Shown piece by piece: positions 13,774 through 25,500 of a DNA stretch of 64,000 nt. Origin of the DNA: Gorsachius magnificus (taxonomy: Eukaryota; Chordata; Aves; Pelecaniformes; Ardeidae). The stretch is taken from assembly GCA_034008185.1 (NCBI GenBank), contig CM067082.1, forward strand, positions 105,581,311 to 105,645,310, in the 5' to 3' direction. A program made the translations under genes and the position numbers. The number at the start of each line of letters is the position of its first letter. The stretch's first letter is position 1. A model generated the notes under the pieces. That model ran no database searches. It saw only the letters and a program-made list of their open reading frames with translations, and was not told where the DNA came from.

Positions 13774-13856
13774 ATTGCAGTTTTGGAGGAAATACGTACA
13801 ACAGTTCTATGAAATGGCACCTCCCTAGCAATCCCTGTGTTACCTACCAGTGCCAG
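13774..13856 (+). CDS. BMPER: BMPER exon encoding the first half of vWC domain 2 (partial CDS)
   Basis: 83-nt exon, acceptor tctcttcctctag and donor CAG|gtaagg. It begins two bases into a codon, so the junction with the previous exon reads G+AT (Asp). The translation continues [14 protein letters not shown] and ends in VTYQCQ, phase 0. It supplies residues 34-61 of the visible protein and the first three cysteines of vWC2. An N-glycosylation sequon (NSS) is present. The human protein, as I recall it, has CKG-CTYEGNTYNSS at this spot, so the family match is clear. The junction codon is Asp here where human has Gly, followed by Cys in both. The exon has the same length (83 nt) as the first exon of vWC3, consistent with module duplication. 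Confidence 0.93.
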
Positions 13857-15446
13857 GTAAGGATGTCAGCAGCATCGTGGTAACTGACTCGTGAGCTTTT
13901 CCCATGAAATTCTGAGCCTTTTTTATCCAGTCCAAATAACCTGAAATATTTTATACCTAATGCACAATACAGAATTTGTGTTTAAAGTAGTATAAATCCA
14001 CTCAGATGTGGCCAGCTATAACCAAACATTCAGAAGGATAGGTTTTATATGACTTTAGTACCCAAACATTGCTGAAGGAGGGGTACACAGCCCTGCCGTT
14101 TCCTGCTGTCTTGACCTTGAAGTAAGTCCTCATTTTTCAGCTTGATAAGCCTTTTCTGAGGCACAAATTATTATTTTAGTAACTGGACACCTTCTATGTG
14201 TATGTGCCCATGAGTTTTACCTGGGATGTTCTCTAAGAGAAACCCACAACCAAATATTTTCCTGGGCTCCTGTAACACAGTGCTATTTTTGGTAGATTAC
14301 CTATCTGCAACCATAACATTTGCAAGATTGTCCATTTTCAGGCACAAACCAAGTAATTGGGGTTGGACAAGATGACCTCTAAAGGCCCCTTCCAACCAAT
14401 CATTCCATGATTCTATGATTCTATGATTCTATGAATTACGTAGGTAATTTTAGTTTCTGCCTGTGAATAGATCTGCATTTTTTGCTGATAATTTGATCCA
14501 GTTTTAATAATAACACTCAGGCAGCTACTAAGAATCACAGCTGTTGGAAAGAGGAGAGATGAATGAGGATGAAGAGCTTCTACAAATAGGAGAAAAGGGT
14601 TTCAAGATTTTTCTCCTTCTCTGTGATACTTCTGCTCTACGAAACCCACCCATGTTTTTAAAGACAAATGCTCTGAGAAGAATGAAGTTAGAGCAGCAGT
14701 ATTCTGTATCCTTGCACTTAATGAAAAGGTGAATTTAGATACTCTGATCACTACTAGCTGCATGAAATGAGCAATTCTTTATTGTCTGTTTCAATGTTTA
14801 AATGCAAAACTGTGTGGTCCTGTTTACCTTAGACCCACACATTCAAAAACCAGGTTTCCCTTGCCTCCAAATGCAAAGCTGCAAGCAGCAAAAGAAGTAG
14901 CAGCCTTTTGCGCACAGATCCTCACACCCCGATTTTTTCAGGAGGACTCTTGACTTCTGGAACAAGAAGTACAGGAAATGTTAATTTGCTAATACTTATC
15001 AGGTGAAGCATCAAAGATAAGTGTCTCCCCTCTACAGAACAAGATGCTTTTATCTGCTTTCTAAGTCTTTTTTCCTCCAAGGGGAGAGGGACGAGAATGC
15101 CTTGTGTCTGGCCTGTTTTCACTAGAGCTGCACGGCAGATTACTGAGGCTAAGGATTGCCGATAAAGCAGGATTCCTTTTCCTGAGAAGGTGCTTGTTTT
15201 CTTACCTGATGCATTTTAAGGCAAATCCTGTGTCTGGAGTCAGGGAGACTCAAGTGGATCTTTTGACTGTGGATTAACCTGAATCCTGATACCAGGCAGC
15301 AGGTACAGAAAGAAAAGAGGTTTTGAAACCCAGTGCTCCACAGCATGTGCCATGCTTTTATTGTACCACTAGTAACTGTGGATTTTTTCCTTGTTAAAGC
15401 AACCACAACGCTGACAATGAGCATGTCTGATCCACTTCTTTTTCAG
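13857..15446 (+). other. BMPER: BMPER intron, about 1.6 kb, inside vWC2
   Basis: Phase-0 intron between the two vWC2 exons (gtaagg ... tctttttcag). It carries a CR1 3' tail at 14362-14434. Nothing else recognisable was found. Confidence 0.85.
14362..14434 (+). mobile_element. CR1 LINE 3' end fragment
   Basis: The sequence reads GTTGGACAAGATGACCTCTA, then AAGGCCCCTTCCAACC, then tandem ATTCTATG units. This is the characteristic 3' end of chicken repeat 1 (CR1) elements, which terminate in a short octamer microsatellite rather than poly-A. Only about 70 bp of the element is present, as usual for 5'-truncated CR1 copies. It inserted in sense orientation with respect to BMPER. It is one of two CR1 tails in the window and the main support for an avian source. 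Confidence 0.9.
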
Positions 15447-15537
15447 GAAGGAGTGATAGTAGAGTCGGAGGTACAGTGTGTTGTTCATTGCAAAAACCCT
15501 TCCAAGCTCATGGGAATGTGTTGTCCTGTGTGTCCAG
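15447..15537 (+). CDS. BMPER: BMPER exon encoding the second half of vWC domain 2 (partial CDS)
   Basis: 91-nt exon, acceptor ctttttcag, donor CCAG|gtgaga. It starts in phase 0 with GAA GGA GTG (EGV) and ends one base into a Gly codon. It gives residues 62-91: [15 protein letters not shown], then [15 protein letters not shown]. The five cysteines complete vWC2 in the order C, C, CC, C, so vWC2 has eight visible cysteines in all. The KNP...LGMCCP-like core is a close match to human BMPER as recalled. The next intron is phase 1, as at every boundary between vWC1, 2, 3 and 4. No frameshift or missing key residue was seen. Confidence 0.95.
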
Positions 15538-16310
15538 GTGAGATTTTGTGGGAAGATGCTGTTCCACATGTGCAACTGTATTTCTAATGATAACCAACAT
15601 CATCTGGGAGGTTTCCTCTAACTTCTCTGTCTTACTTGACAAGTTACTAAAATGTGGTCAGTGGCTTGCAATGCACTAAATGACACAAAGGCATGATTAA
15701 TATTTTTTAGTAAATGACATACCACATATTTATTCATGTTGTTCTTCATTAGGTCTGTCAGCTGGGTTTGCCTGGTTGGTGACTCGGATTTTGTTAGGAG
15801 GGGAAGTATAAGAGTAATCCTAAAAGAGGAGACTCACTTTTTGACGAGGAGTGGGTTGCCTTGGTGAAGCATGGTGGCAGATTAACCTGGTTTTATAGGC
15901 TAATTTAATTTTAACAGATGTTTTGTAGGTAAGCATTGCTCCAGCTGAGATGTAACGGGTTTATTTTGTTCTAATTTGTTGTAATTTTTGCCAACATCTA
16001 GTATAAACATAGGGAGTAAGTACAAGTAGTAAAAAGTGAACAGCTTAGAAAAGTGTTTCAAAGCCACTTTTAATGGAAGATCTAACTTAGCCTTAACTTC
16101 ATTGGTGCAAATTTATCTGCTGTAGAAGGATGCCAGCTTTCCCCAAAAAGATATTTGGGCATTCTCAAGGGCTTTGTAAAGGCCTCTGAAGTGATTTGTA
16201 TCAGAGAGGATGCTACGGTTTAATTTTCATATTGTCCTATGGTGGGGTGCGTTTTAGGGAAAAGGCAGTGTGCTATCCTGAGCTAAACTTATTCAAATGC
16301 CGTTTTCCAG
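15538..16310 (+). other. BMPER: BMPER intron, 773 bp, between vWC2 and vWC3
   Basis: Phase-1 intron from gtgaga to gttttccag. AT-rich unique sequence; I see no repeat, RNA gene or further exon in it. Confidence 0.85.
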
Positions 16311-16393
16311 GTTGTATATTTGAAGGGAGACATTACAATGAAGGAGAAGAATTTAGGCCTGAAGGAAATAAATGTACCAAGTGCTCTTGTATT
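16311..16393 (+). CDS. BMPER: BMPER exon encoding the first half of vWC domain 3 (partial CDS)
   Basis: 83-nt exon, acceptor cgttttccag, donor ATT|gtaagt (full consensus). It completes a Gly codon begun in the previous exon and ends in phase 0. It gives residues 92-119: [15 protein letters not shown] then [13 protein letters not shown]. The four cysteines are C1-C4 of vWC3, with the diagnostic CxxCxC. The YxEGEEFxPEG string is shared with human BMPER as recalled. Genomic reading past the donor stays open into the intron for a further 12 codons before a stop, so exon and intron are separated by the splice site rather than by a stop. The partner half of this domain lies 37.5 kb downstream. Confidence 0.95.
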
Positions 16394-19300
16394 GTAAGTA
16401 TTTGCCTTTTGGCATTGTATCTCCCTGTATGAACTTCAAAAGGCATGTTATTATTGCCATAACAAAGCAAAAAATATAAGGAATTCAACACTATGCATTC
16501 TTCTCTTGGAGTTCAAGTTTCTATTGAAGGTTTTACTGCACTAATACATTATATCACTCGTATTCTCTGTTTATTATCAATTTTTGTGACCTCACACTGT
16601 GTGCAGATAGAGCAGGATTTCAGGAGAGGCTTGATGTGTTAAATTGGTGATGCTTTTTTTTTGTGATGGCATCGTGCAAGAGGAGACAGAAAGATTTGGG
16701 GGTTTCATCTGTTGATCAACATTTATTAGATGTTTCCTTAAACATCTTTTGCAAGGATTCCTCTCAGCTGTAGGTGGCAAGGGCCTTTGCTCTGAATTAC
16801 TGAGTGAAATGATGAGGGCAACCTCCTTATGCTGTCCCAGGTGGATTTTGGTTTGATGCTTAATGAGAAGGTCATATCCTGGATTTTATCCTTCACTAGA
16901 AACAATATAGAGAGGAAGCAATAATTGCATCCTTTGGGTAACGAGCACAGGCTTCTCTTACACTTCCATTAAGTCAGAAGATAATGCTGTGTGACTTGGG
17001 GCAGATAACTTTGACTGCATTGGTGTGATCTGACAGACCCGTAGAATACAAAGTTCAAATCACTGCTTTTGTTGCAACCTATGGGCTGGTTATCAGCAGA
17101 AAATGCAAGACCAGGGAAGTTTACATTTCAGTAGAATGCCAAGACTTTTGTCAGTACCAGGCACAGCTCTCCTGCATCATGAAAATAAAATAAAAAAGGG
17201 AGGAGAGAAGGATAGAATTAAAAAATTAATATGTATTTATACATAGACGCACACATACATTTAATGAAGCTGCTGCAGAGAACGGTTTAGCAGGAAAAAA
17301 TCCTGGTAATCTGCAAAATTGATTTACACTAAATCATCACTGCTACTGTGGAGAATTAGGCTGCTCAGGTGGTTTTGGTTTGGTGGGGTTTTTTATGGTT
17401 TTGTGTGTTTGGTGTTTTTTTTTTTTAAGTTTTAATCCTGTAATAATGAAAATATGCCATCACACATGTTATGGTGATATATGCCCTGGGCTCCTGCTCT
17501 GCTGAATGCCTCCAGTCCCAGGCTGAGGAACATTGCTCCCTCTGTACTCGGTGGGTGCCCCTCTCACTTCAGCTGTAAAGCAGTAGCTTTACACTGTGGC
17601 TTTCCTTAGTCGTGTTCCTCAGGGGAAGGCAGGTCTGAATGGTTGAGAAGGCTGTGGAGACATGCTTGAATCTTTATGGGCCGTGCTTTGCTCATTCTTC
17701 AGTACTGTAGAGATATTGCCTATTGCCCAGTTGTTGGCATGCCAGTATCTCCTTGATCAACTTTCCTTTGTTCCTAAATAGCAAAAGCAACTGTGCCAAG
17801 AAGACTGTGTGTGCGTGTGGGTGTGTGTATCTGGGGGAGAAAAGATAAAGAAATACAGGGTATAGGGGGTCAGACCCAGGGGTCTGTCCTTCACAGTTAC
17901 CAGTCCCAGGTACATTAGAGAAGGAAATGCATCAGCTATTGATAGTAAGAGATTTAAAGCCTCAAGCAAGAGGCTTAATGATTGCTTCCGAGAAAGGCAG
18001 TCTGACAGTTTTGGATGTTGGTGACATCTGTATAAAATGTCCAGCTCTGATTCTGAATCTTAATGACAGCCAAAGAAATGCCATCTGTGTGTAAGCCGCA
18101 CCTGACCTTCCTTCTCCCTCTCTCCAATGCATTTTTTTACTGTCTCTTGCCCATTTCCTTTGTAATTTGGGCCCATGCTAATTCCTATGTAATTTAAATT
18201 GGAAGCAAATAACGGGGGCATCCTCAGGGCTGTGGCTGTGGTTTGCTGCCTGCTTTACATCCGTTCCCTTTGGGGAATGGGTCCCCTCTTATCTAAGCAG
18301 TTGGTGGATGTCTTCTTTAAAGATACCTATCTAGTCATGTGATGTGATGGGAAGGGGCTTGTGTATGATGTGCTGTAACTTGTGCAGGCTTTAATAGATG
18401 AAAGATAGCTCCTCACCCTAAATTAGATTTTTCTGGAATTTGTGATGTGACTATTTCATGAGTCTTTTGTGGAAACGTGGCAGAGGAAGTAGAGCAAATT
18501 ATTGTCAAGGTATTTTGGAGGGGGGTGGTGGTATAAGGATTCAAGGCACCTTCACTTCAGGATGAATTCTACTTCAGGATGCATTTTACTTGGGAGCAAG
18601 CTTTTATATCAGTGGATTATTCTGGACTCCATAGGCCATCACTTTCCTGGGGGTAGCTCAGGCTGGGACTGCAGACAGCGTTGAACAGGAAGAGAGTAAG
18701 GAGAGATGGCTGGGGTTTGTTTTCACAGAGAGATGTAGGGCTGTCCCGGGCTCACTAAATGTATTAAAATGGGGAAATACAAAATGGAATTTTACAGTTG
18801 CAAAATGATGCACTCTAAAGTCAGCAGGCCTGGACCATGGGGCCCAATCTTTGGAAAGCTCTTTGGTACTTCAAGTTTGTGGTATTTTCAGCTCAAAGCA
18901 GTCCCTACTGGATCCTATTGAGCTCCTAAAGAATGTGAAATGATTGCTAAGATGTTTTTTTTGTTGTTGTTTTTAACATGCATTATGTGTGCAAATGAGG
19001 TCAAAGTGGGGATCTTGGGAGTTGGGGATCCCCATCTCGTCGGAGCAGACTGGCCGATTGCAGAGCTTCCCTTGTTCTCCTTGGCCCCAAAGGGTAGGGA
19101 AAGCAATGGCACAGCTACGCGTGGGCAATTCACTCAGTCCTTACCTGCCGCATGCTCAACTCGTTAATATGGTTTAACACCACTTGTGGTTCCAGTTATT
19201 ATCTGCTGAAAACTGGACCAAACCCACCAAACTCATTTCATGTAGGTCACCAAAACAACGCATTAGCCAATAACTTTTAGGTTGCTACCGAGCCAGGCTG

Positions 19301-22300
19301 CACTCGCGGTGGCGAGGCTGAGATGAAAGACCCTGTATTCCATTACTGCTCTCCTCAGCGAGCCGTTCCTTGGGGCGACTAAGATTTCTTGCTGAAAATG
19401 GAAATGTATCACCTCTCACTCAATGCATATCGCCTGTCAGGAGCGAATGAGCTGCCTTTTAATGACTCGGTTTCTCTGGGGAGAGGCATTTGTGTAAGGA
19501 AAGTGGACGGGATAATAGGGATCTCCTCGCACCCCGGCTGAAACCCAGCTGTCTCACAATAATTCATCTGTCTGACCTGTTCCTGCTTTTCGTGATAGGC
19601 CAGCGGCCTCTTCTAGAGAAACCTTGGATATTTTCCCTACCATAAGCACCTACTTAAATGAAGGACTGGTTACTTTAATCAAGTGTTATTTCTCCAATAC
19701 TACTTTTATGAGGTCGAGAGTGTGTTTCTGCTTGCGCAGGGAGAGGAATTGGCTTACATGTTTCCTTTCCTACAGCCTGCATTAAAATAGTCAGACTGTG
19801 ATTATCTTAACTGTTTTAGTTTTCTCTTTTCATGTAGCGCATTTGGAAAAAAAAAAAAAGAAATAGCAGAGGGGGAAGGAGACAGAGCCAGGGAGGGAGG
19901 AGAGGAGGTTTGGCAGGAAAGTGACCTTGCGTGAGAGCGGTAACCATGGAGAAGCTTATCTTTAAATGGTAGTATCCAAACTTATAACGTGCCCCTTTTG
20001 ACTCACACTGCTGTTACCCAGACCAAGGGTGCTGCGCGTTTCGGCATGTGAGGCATGCGGCAGTACGATGCACCGCCATGCTGAGAGCGCGCAGCGCTAT
20101 GGAGACGCCGCAGCCCAGGACCCGTCTTCCTCCACACCCCCATGGGGAAAAGGGGAGTGGACCTGCTCAGGAAACAGTTGGAGGCTGGATTATGGCATTG
20201 CTGGGATGGCGGAGTGCTGGGAGCGGGAAGGGTCTCTGCCGTCTGTCCTGCAGGGAGGAATGGCGTGGGGATGACCACTGGCAGGGCAGTCACTCACGTT
20301 TTGTCCCCAAGCAGCATCATTTTGCTTCTTAGTTGCTCTTCCAAAATTATTTGAAGGAAGTGAAACCCAAATGGCTGGAAGCAGATCACGGGGGTTTGGG
20401 GACCTTGGAGAGCTGAATTTAAAAGCTCGATCTCCTTTGAATCATCAGGGACTCAGGCATGCTCAGAGGGACTCAAGACACACACAGCTCCTGGTCTGCA
20501 GGTGTATGCGTGGGTCTGTGCAGGAAATGTCTTGTCACTTATGTTCCTGAGTGCTAGGGTGCAAAAACTGCATAATGAAAGTTTTGCACAAAGAAAAGGA
20601 AATCGCACCGAGGAAATCTGTTCTTAAATCAATGAGTAACAGGCGTTGCAACTGTGATAAGTAATGAGAAACTACATATGTTAGTGTTTTGGATACTGAG
20701 GGTGGAATTCATCTCGTCTAGCTCCAGCTATTCAGAAGTAATGTGTCTGGTCTGAGCTACTTATCTGGGCTTCTCTTCAGTTAATGGAGAGAGAGAGAGA
20801 GAGATGTGGGATGGATTACTCTCTGCAGATGCCTATCATCCTCCACTAACTACAGGGGGAGCCTACCTGGCTCCCTGGCCTCTCAGATGGCTGAAGATAG
20901 GGGAGATGGATCCCGCCCCTGCAGTCAGCTGGGTGATAAAGCACCCTGATACTGCTTTAACAGATATTGCGAGCTGCTGAAATACAGTTCCCACCACAGC
21001 GGACTGCAGGGGAGGTACTCCAGTCTATTGGGAAACTCAGGGGAACACGCAATTAAATGTATCTTCAGTGAAGGCTGGTAGCAGAAGCTATATCCAAATT
21101 CAAATTTTCATCCTCAGTGCAGTGCCAAACACTGATCTTCCCAAATGTCCATGTATTCCAGCATGCTTTCATTCAGCTCCAAACTCCAGCAGACCCTGTC
21201 CACCCCCACTTTGGGGGCTAAGAAATGTAGTCAGAGGGTTGTAGTCAGGGGTGGAAAAGCAAAGCGTTGGTCTTTTGGTAGGAGGAGTGTTCACTTTCTC
21301 AAAATTAGTGGCATAAGTGGAAGTGCTTGGCTTACGAGTGGATGCAAATGGAGAGCAGTAAGCGTTCAGAACTGGGATATGAAGGGGTGCTTACTGTGTC
21401 TTTCTATGAATCCCCCCATAAGTTGGTCTGCAGATTTTCCACAAGGCTAGAAAGTTTGATTTTCTGACTAGCCTAATAAAAATGACAATCTTCCACGTAG
21501 GTGAAGAAGTATGACTGTGCAGGTAGGTGTGAAAGAGCAAGGACTTGGTATGTGCTGGACTTCAGCAAGAAAAATAATACAGCATAGAGACATAGACAGT
21601 GTTCTGTTATTTATTCTTTCTTTGATTTTTTTTCAGACCTCAAAAACTATACCCACTTCCATGGGAACTGCACACTACATGTGCCATGTCTGAAATACTA
21701 AATCCCTTCAATTTTGGAAATATCAAAGTTAAAAAAAAAGTAGTTTGGACATTTAAAAAAAAAAACATTGTTAGAAAACAATGTGAGGTGTTTTTCTTTT
21801 CACTGACATGCATAGACATTTTTAATCTTCCTTTTGATTTCTCTCAAAAAATGCAAAAATTTTTCTCAAAAAATGTATCAGAAAACGTTTAAAATAATTT
21901 TAATAAAAGTAATGGACTAAAGTTAACAATAAAATGAATCACAGTGTTTTTGAAATACAAACAAACTCTGGAAGAGCAATGCAAGTGAGCATAATTCAGT
22001 GTAATTTCTCAGTGTAAATCATTCGTATTCATAAGCACTTCAAATCTCAGACTTTAGAAAGCATCTTTCTGTGGCAAGGTCTCATTTCCTTCCTCTGTGG
22101 ATATTTTAATTTCATCCTTCATCTATTCTACCTGCAGAGCCTCCTAGCTTACTTAGTCTGACTGTGTTCCCAGCTCAGGCTGCAGAAACCCTTCATCATA
22201 CTTCTAATTTTGGTGAGGATTGAAGGAGTCTTTCTGTGCAGTGGGAGACTGCCCAGTTTGGGCACATTTCTAGGGGAGCAGAGGTATTGAGCAGCTTCTT

Positions 22301-22344
22301 GAAGATCTAGGTGACTCTTTAAGGATCATAAGCCTGGAACATGC
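16394..22344 (+). other. BMPER: Giant BMPER intron, 5' section
   Basis: First 6 kb of the 37.5-kb phase-0 intron that splits vWC3. It contains a short GT-rich tract (17806-17829), a 17-bp-period local duplication (about 18551-18589), a (GA)9 run (20787-20804) and a small hairpin (21765-21784). The block at about 19190-19800 looks less decayed than its surroundings and may be conserved non-coding sequence, but that is an impression only. No gene was recognised. Confidence 0.75.
20787..20804. repeat. (GA)9 microsatellite
   Basis: Nine uninterrupted GA units in intron sequence. Short and with no visible link to splice sites. Confidence 0.85.
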
Positions 22345-22547
22345 AGCATTCACAAAAGGGTTGTTAAGCATTGGAACGGGCTGCCCAGGGAAGTGGTCGA
22401 GTCCCCATCCCTGGAGGTATTTACAAGACGGGTAGATGAGGTGCTTAGGGACATGGTTTAGTGGTGGAATGGTAGGGTTAGGTTAACAGTTGGACTGGAT
22501 GATCTGAAAGGTCTTTTCCAACCTAAATGACTCTATGATTCTATGAT
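22345..22547 (+). mobile_element. CR1 LINE 3' end fragment (about 200 bp)
   Basis: Contains the strongly conserved CR1 3'-terminal strings: GCATTGGAACGGGCTGCCCA, then CCATCCCTGGAGGTATTTAC, GGGACATGGTTTAGTGG, GTTGGACTGGATGATCTGAA, CTTTTCCAACC, and a closing CTCTATGATTCTATGA. It is 5'-truncated and sense to BMPER. The 3' octamer tail is short and slightly diverged. No reverse-transcriptase coding sequence is retained. Confidence 0.93.
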
Positions 22548-25500
22548 TTTTCTCATATCCCTTCCTTCCTCAGAGCCCTTTGCTCACCCCTTCTGCCCTG
22601 CAAGATTCAGTTCAAATTTACCTTCCATGCTTCAGCATGGTCCATGCTTCTCTGGCTGTGCAGTCAGAGGTTACCTTCAGCTGTTCTTCTCCCTTCTTTT
22701 TACATAGGTAGCACTACCCAGTTGTTATTTCTGAGATGGCATGTATGTCCACCAGCCAAAGATGAGTGCCCATTGTGCTTTGTTCCATAAGGACATGTAT
22801 TCCTGTCTCCAAGAGATGAGAGTGTGGAAGAATAATGTGAAGAAAGATAAGCAGGTGATTTGGCAGATTTCTGTGGGGAATTTTTCCGCCTGGGAAAGAA
22901 GGGTGGAAATGCTGAGGAGTTGAAGGAAGGAGCTGTGCCTTTATAAGGCTCTTGTTTAGATAGAGACTGTCTTTCCAGTTTGATGATCCAAGATGGTATT
23001 GCGATGATTAATGAATTAAGTGATACTAGAAGCCATGAAAGATTTAAAACTTCCTGGGTACCTGAAGGGCCTAAGTGAAAGCTGATTAACAACACCCCTC
23101 CCCCCTCCCCCCCCCAACTCTGCATTGCAAGAACAACCTCTTGCAGCACAGAGTAAAAGTGTCCAATGAATGCACAGAGCAGGACAGATTTTGGACTCCT
23201 AAAGCATACAACGAAAAAAAAATGTGGTTGACCACTTTTAAATGGTAATAATAAAAGCTTATATCCGGAGTGTAGGTTGCTGTAGTTCTCAAGAGCAAAG
23301 ATACACAGCTTATGCTGTCAGGTATCTGTCCCCTGTCTCATTAAACTTTTCTTAATTAACAAGCTGAGATTGATTGTTCTTATTGACAAAGAAGAATTAA
23401 GTACACAGAGCTTTAACAATAAAGGAGAGCTGTTAACAGGCAGCCTCTGATGTGGGGAGTATTTTTTTATTGGTATCGGGCTGCAATGAAGACTGCAAAC
23501 ATCTCTGCTGTAACTCACTGCTTGCAAAGGCAAGGAACTATCTTGGAGGGAAAACAAAGCAGTAAGACAGCAGAAAACAAAGAACCTGTTTAAAGTAAGC
23601 AAACAAGCAAACAAAAAAAAGAACCTGCTGGCCAGCAGGGGATGAAAGGGCTGCACGTGGTTTCAGAAGTGCCCGGTGAAGACAAAGGTTTTATGTGAGA
23701 GGGCTGCAGCACTTCTTGTAAGTGGCTTCGAATGGGAATGCGTGTGGCATCTCGTGGGAACGCTTGTGTGCAGAATTGATTTGGGTCTAAAAGATTCCCA
23801 CAAGTTGTGGTAGGAAGCAGTAAAAGCAATAGCTTGTCAATTAACAGGGCTTTTGTTTGCCAAACATTGTATGAAGAATCCAAGACCCTTCTGGCTGGTG
23901 TTACTTATGAAGGAAAGGCTGAGAAGAGTAGGAGTGCTTGGCTTTCATGTTTGTCACCCTTTCAGTTTAAATAAACTTGGATGTCACATGTTCGGGGGTT
24001 GTTATTGGAACACGATAGTTAATGATTTTGAACTTGCACACAGCTCTCTGTGTCCTGAGACAAGATGTCTTAGTATGCACAATACTGCTAAATGAATTTA
24101 CACAAGAGGGCTTAATTAACTGTGTAACACCTACTTGTTTTTCTTTGTCTGATTTTCAAAAGCAAAAAAAAGAAAAAAAATTAAAGATTGGAGGCAATAC
24201 ATTTCTACATGTGGAGCTTCATTTTTTAGTTTTTTTCCTTCTCTCTGGTCTGACCTCTGCATTGCTCTGGGTACCATATTTTTTTACTTAATCATGCTGT
24301 AGCCATTGACTTTGTTCATATTTAATGTCTACTGTAGAAGACATAAAGTGAAACTTGGCATCATTAAGTTTGAATTGCTGTTGAGATCTAGTGTGATTGC
24401 CAAATTCATCTTGACTTGCTATCAGTCTGCCTGAATTCTCCTTGCTCTTTCCACTGCCTTCTACTGCCTTGCTTTTGTTTTCTGCCCTGGAAGTGTTTTG
24501 TGTTGATAAGGGAGCAAGTTTCCAACTCTGCCTGATAAACTATTCTCCAGCTGGGATATGTGATAAATTAACATTTCTTACAACAAACCAGTCATATAGA
24601 AAGACTCTTTGGATTCCATCAATTTTTTAAAAGTTAATGAATGTATTTATTACTTTTTGTTGCCTTATTTAATGATGAGAGACAAACAGACTGGATAGTC
24701 AAGGGGAGGGAAATGATACCCAACAAATTATTTTCAAGATTGTGACAGGCTGTAACTTTTTTATACCACTCATCCTCTTATGCTGAGAGCAGGATAGGCA
24801 GAATAATTCACTGGCTGTCAAAATAGACATGGGAAACAGAAAATTTAAAAAAAGTTCTTTGAGACATGACAGTGATTTACTTATTCTGCCTTTAACCTGT
24901 TAGAAATAAAATTTGACTACAAGCCAAACTCTCATAACATGGTTGGCACTCTGCTGTGGGTACATCAGTCTGAAGGAAAGATGCAGAAATCCTTGTGGGC
25001 AGCTTGGGGTTAGAGTCAGCAGTGGGACATAAGCCCCCAGCTTCCACCATAGGTGCTTAAATACGAAAGAAGTGTCCTTAAAAATGCTTTCTAACTCTAG
25101 TGATAGAAATTGCCTGGATGTCTTAACTTTCTTCCAGGAAGTCCTGCTCCCACGGTACCTAAACTTCTGTCCCAAACATGACTAGAACACCATTAAAGTT
25201 GACAATCCCAAGCTTCCTTGAAAACTCAAGAAGTTTTCAGCTCTCTGCCAGAAGATTTGTAATGAAGCATTGAGATTTTCTACAGAAAACAGATGCGGGG
25301 TGTGGGGGTGTTTGGAGGGTTTTTTTTTTCCTTTTTACTGGAGTTTAGTGTTATTACTCAATATTTTGTGCTAAACCCATTGAAATGGAAATTTCTTTAT
25401 CGCCCTACTTGTGTGTCAGAGCCAATGCAATTGAAAGTGCAAAGTCCAAATTTCCAGCCAGCTCAGATCTGATGCTTGAGGCATCTCAGCCCAAAAGGAC

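Noticed and set aside
22700..23149. 149-codon open frame (-)
   Set aside because: It crosses a C/G homopolymer and intron sequence, with no domain and no sign of selection visible in one sequence.
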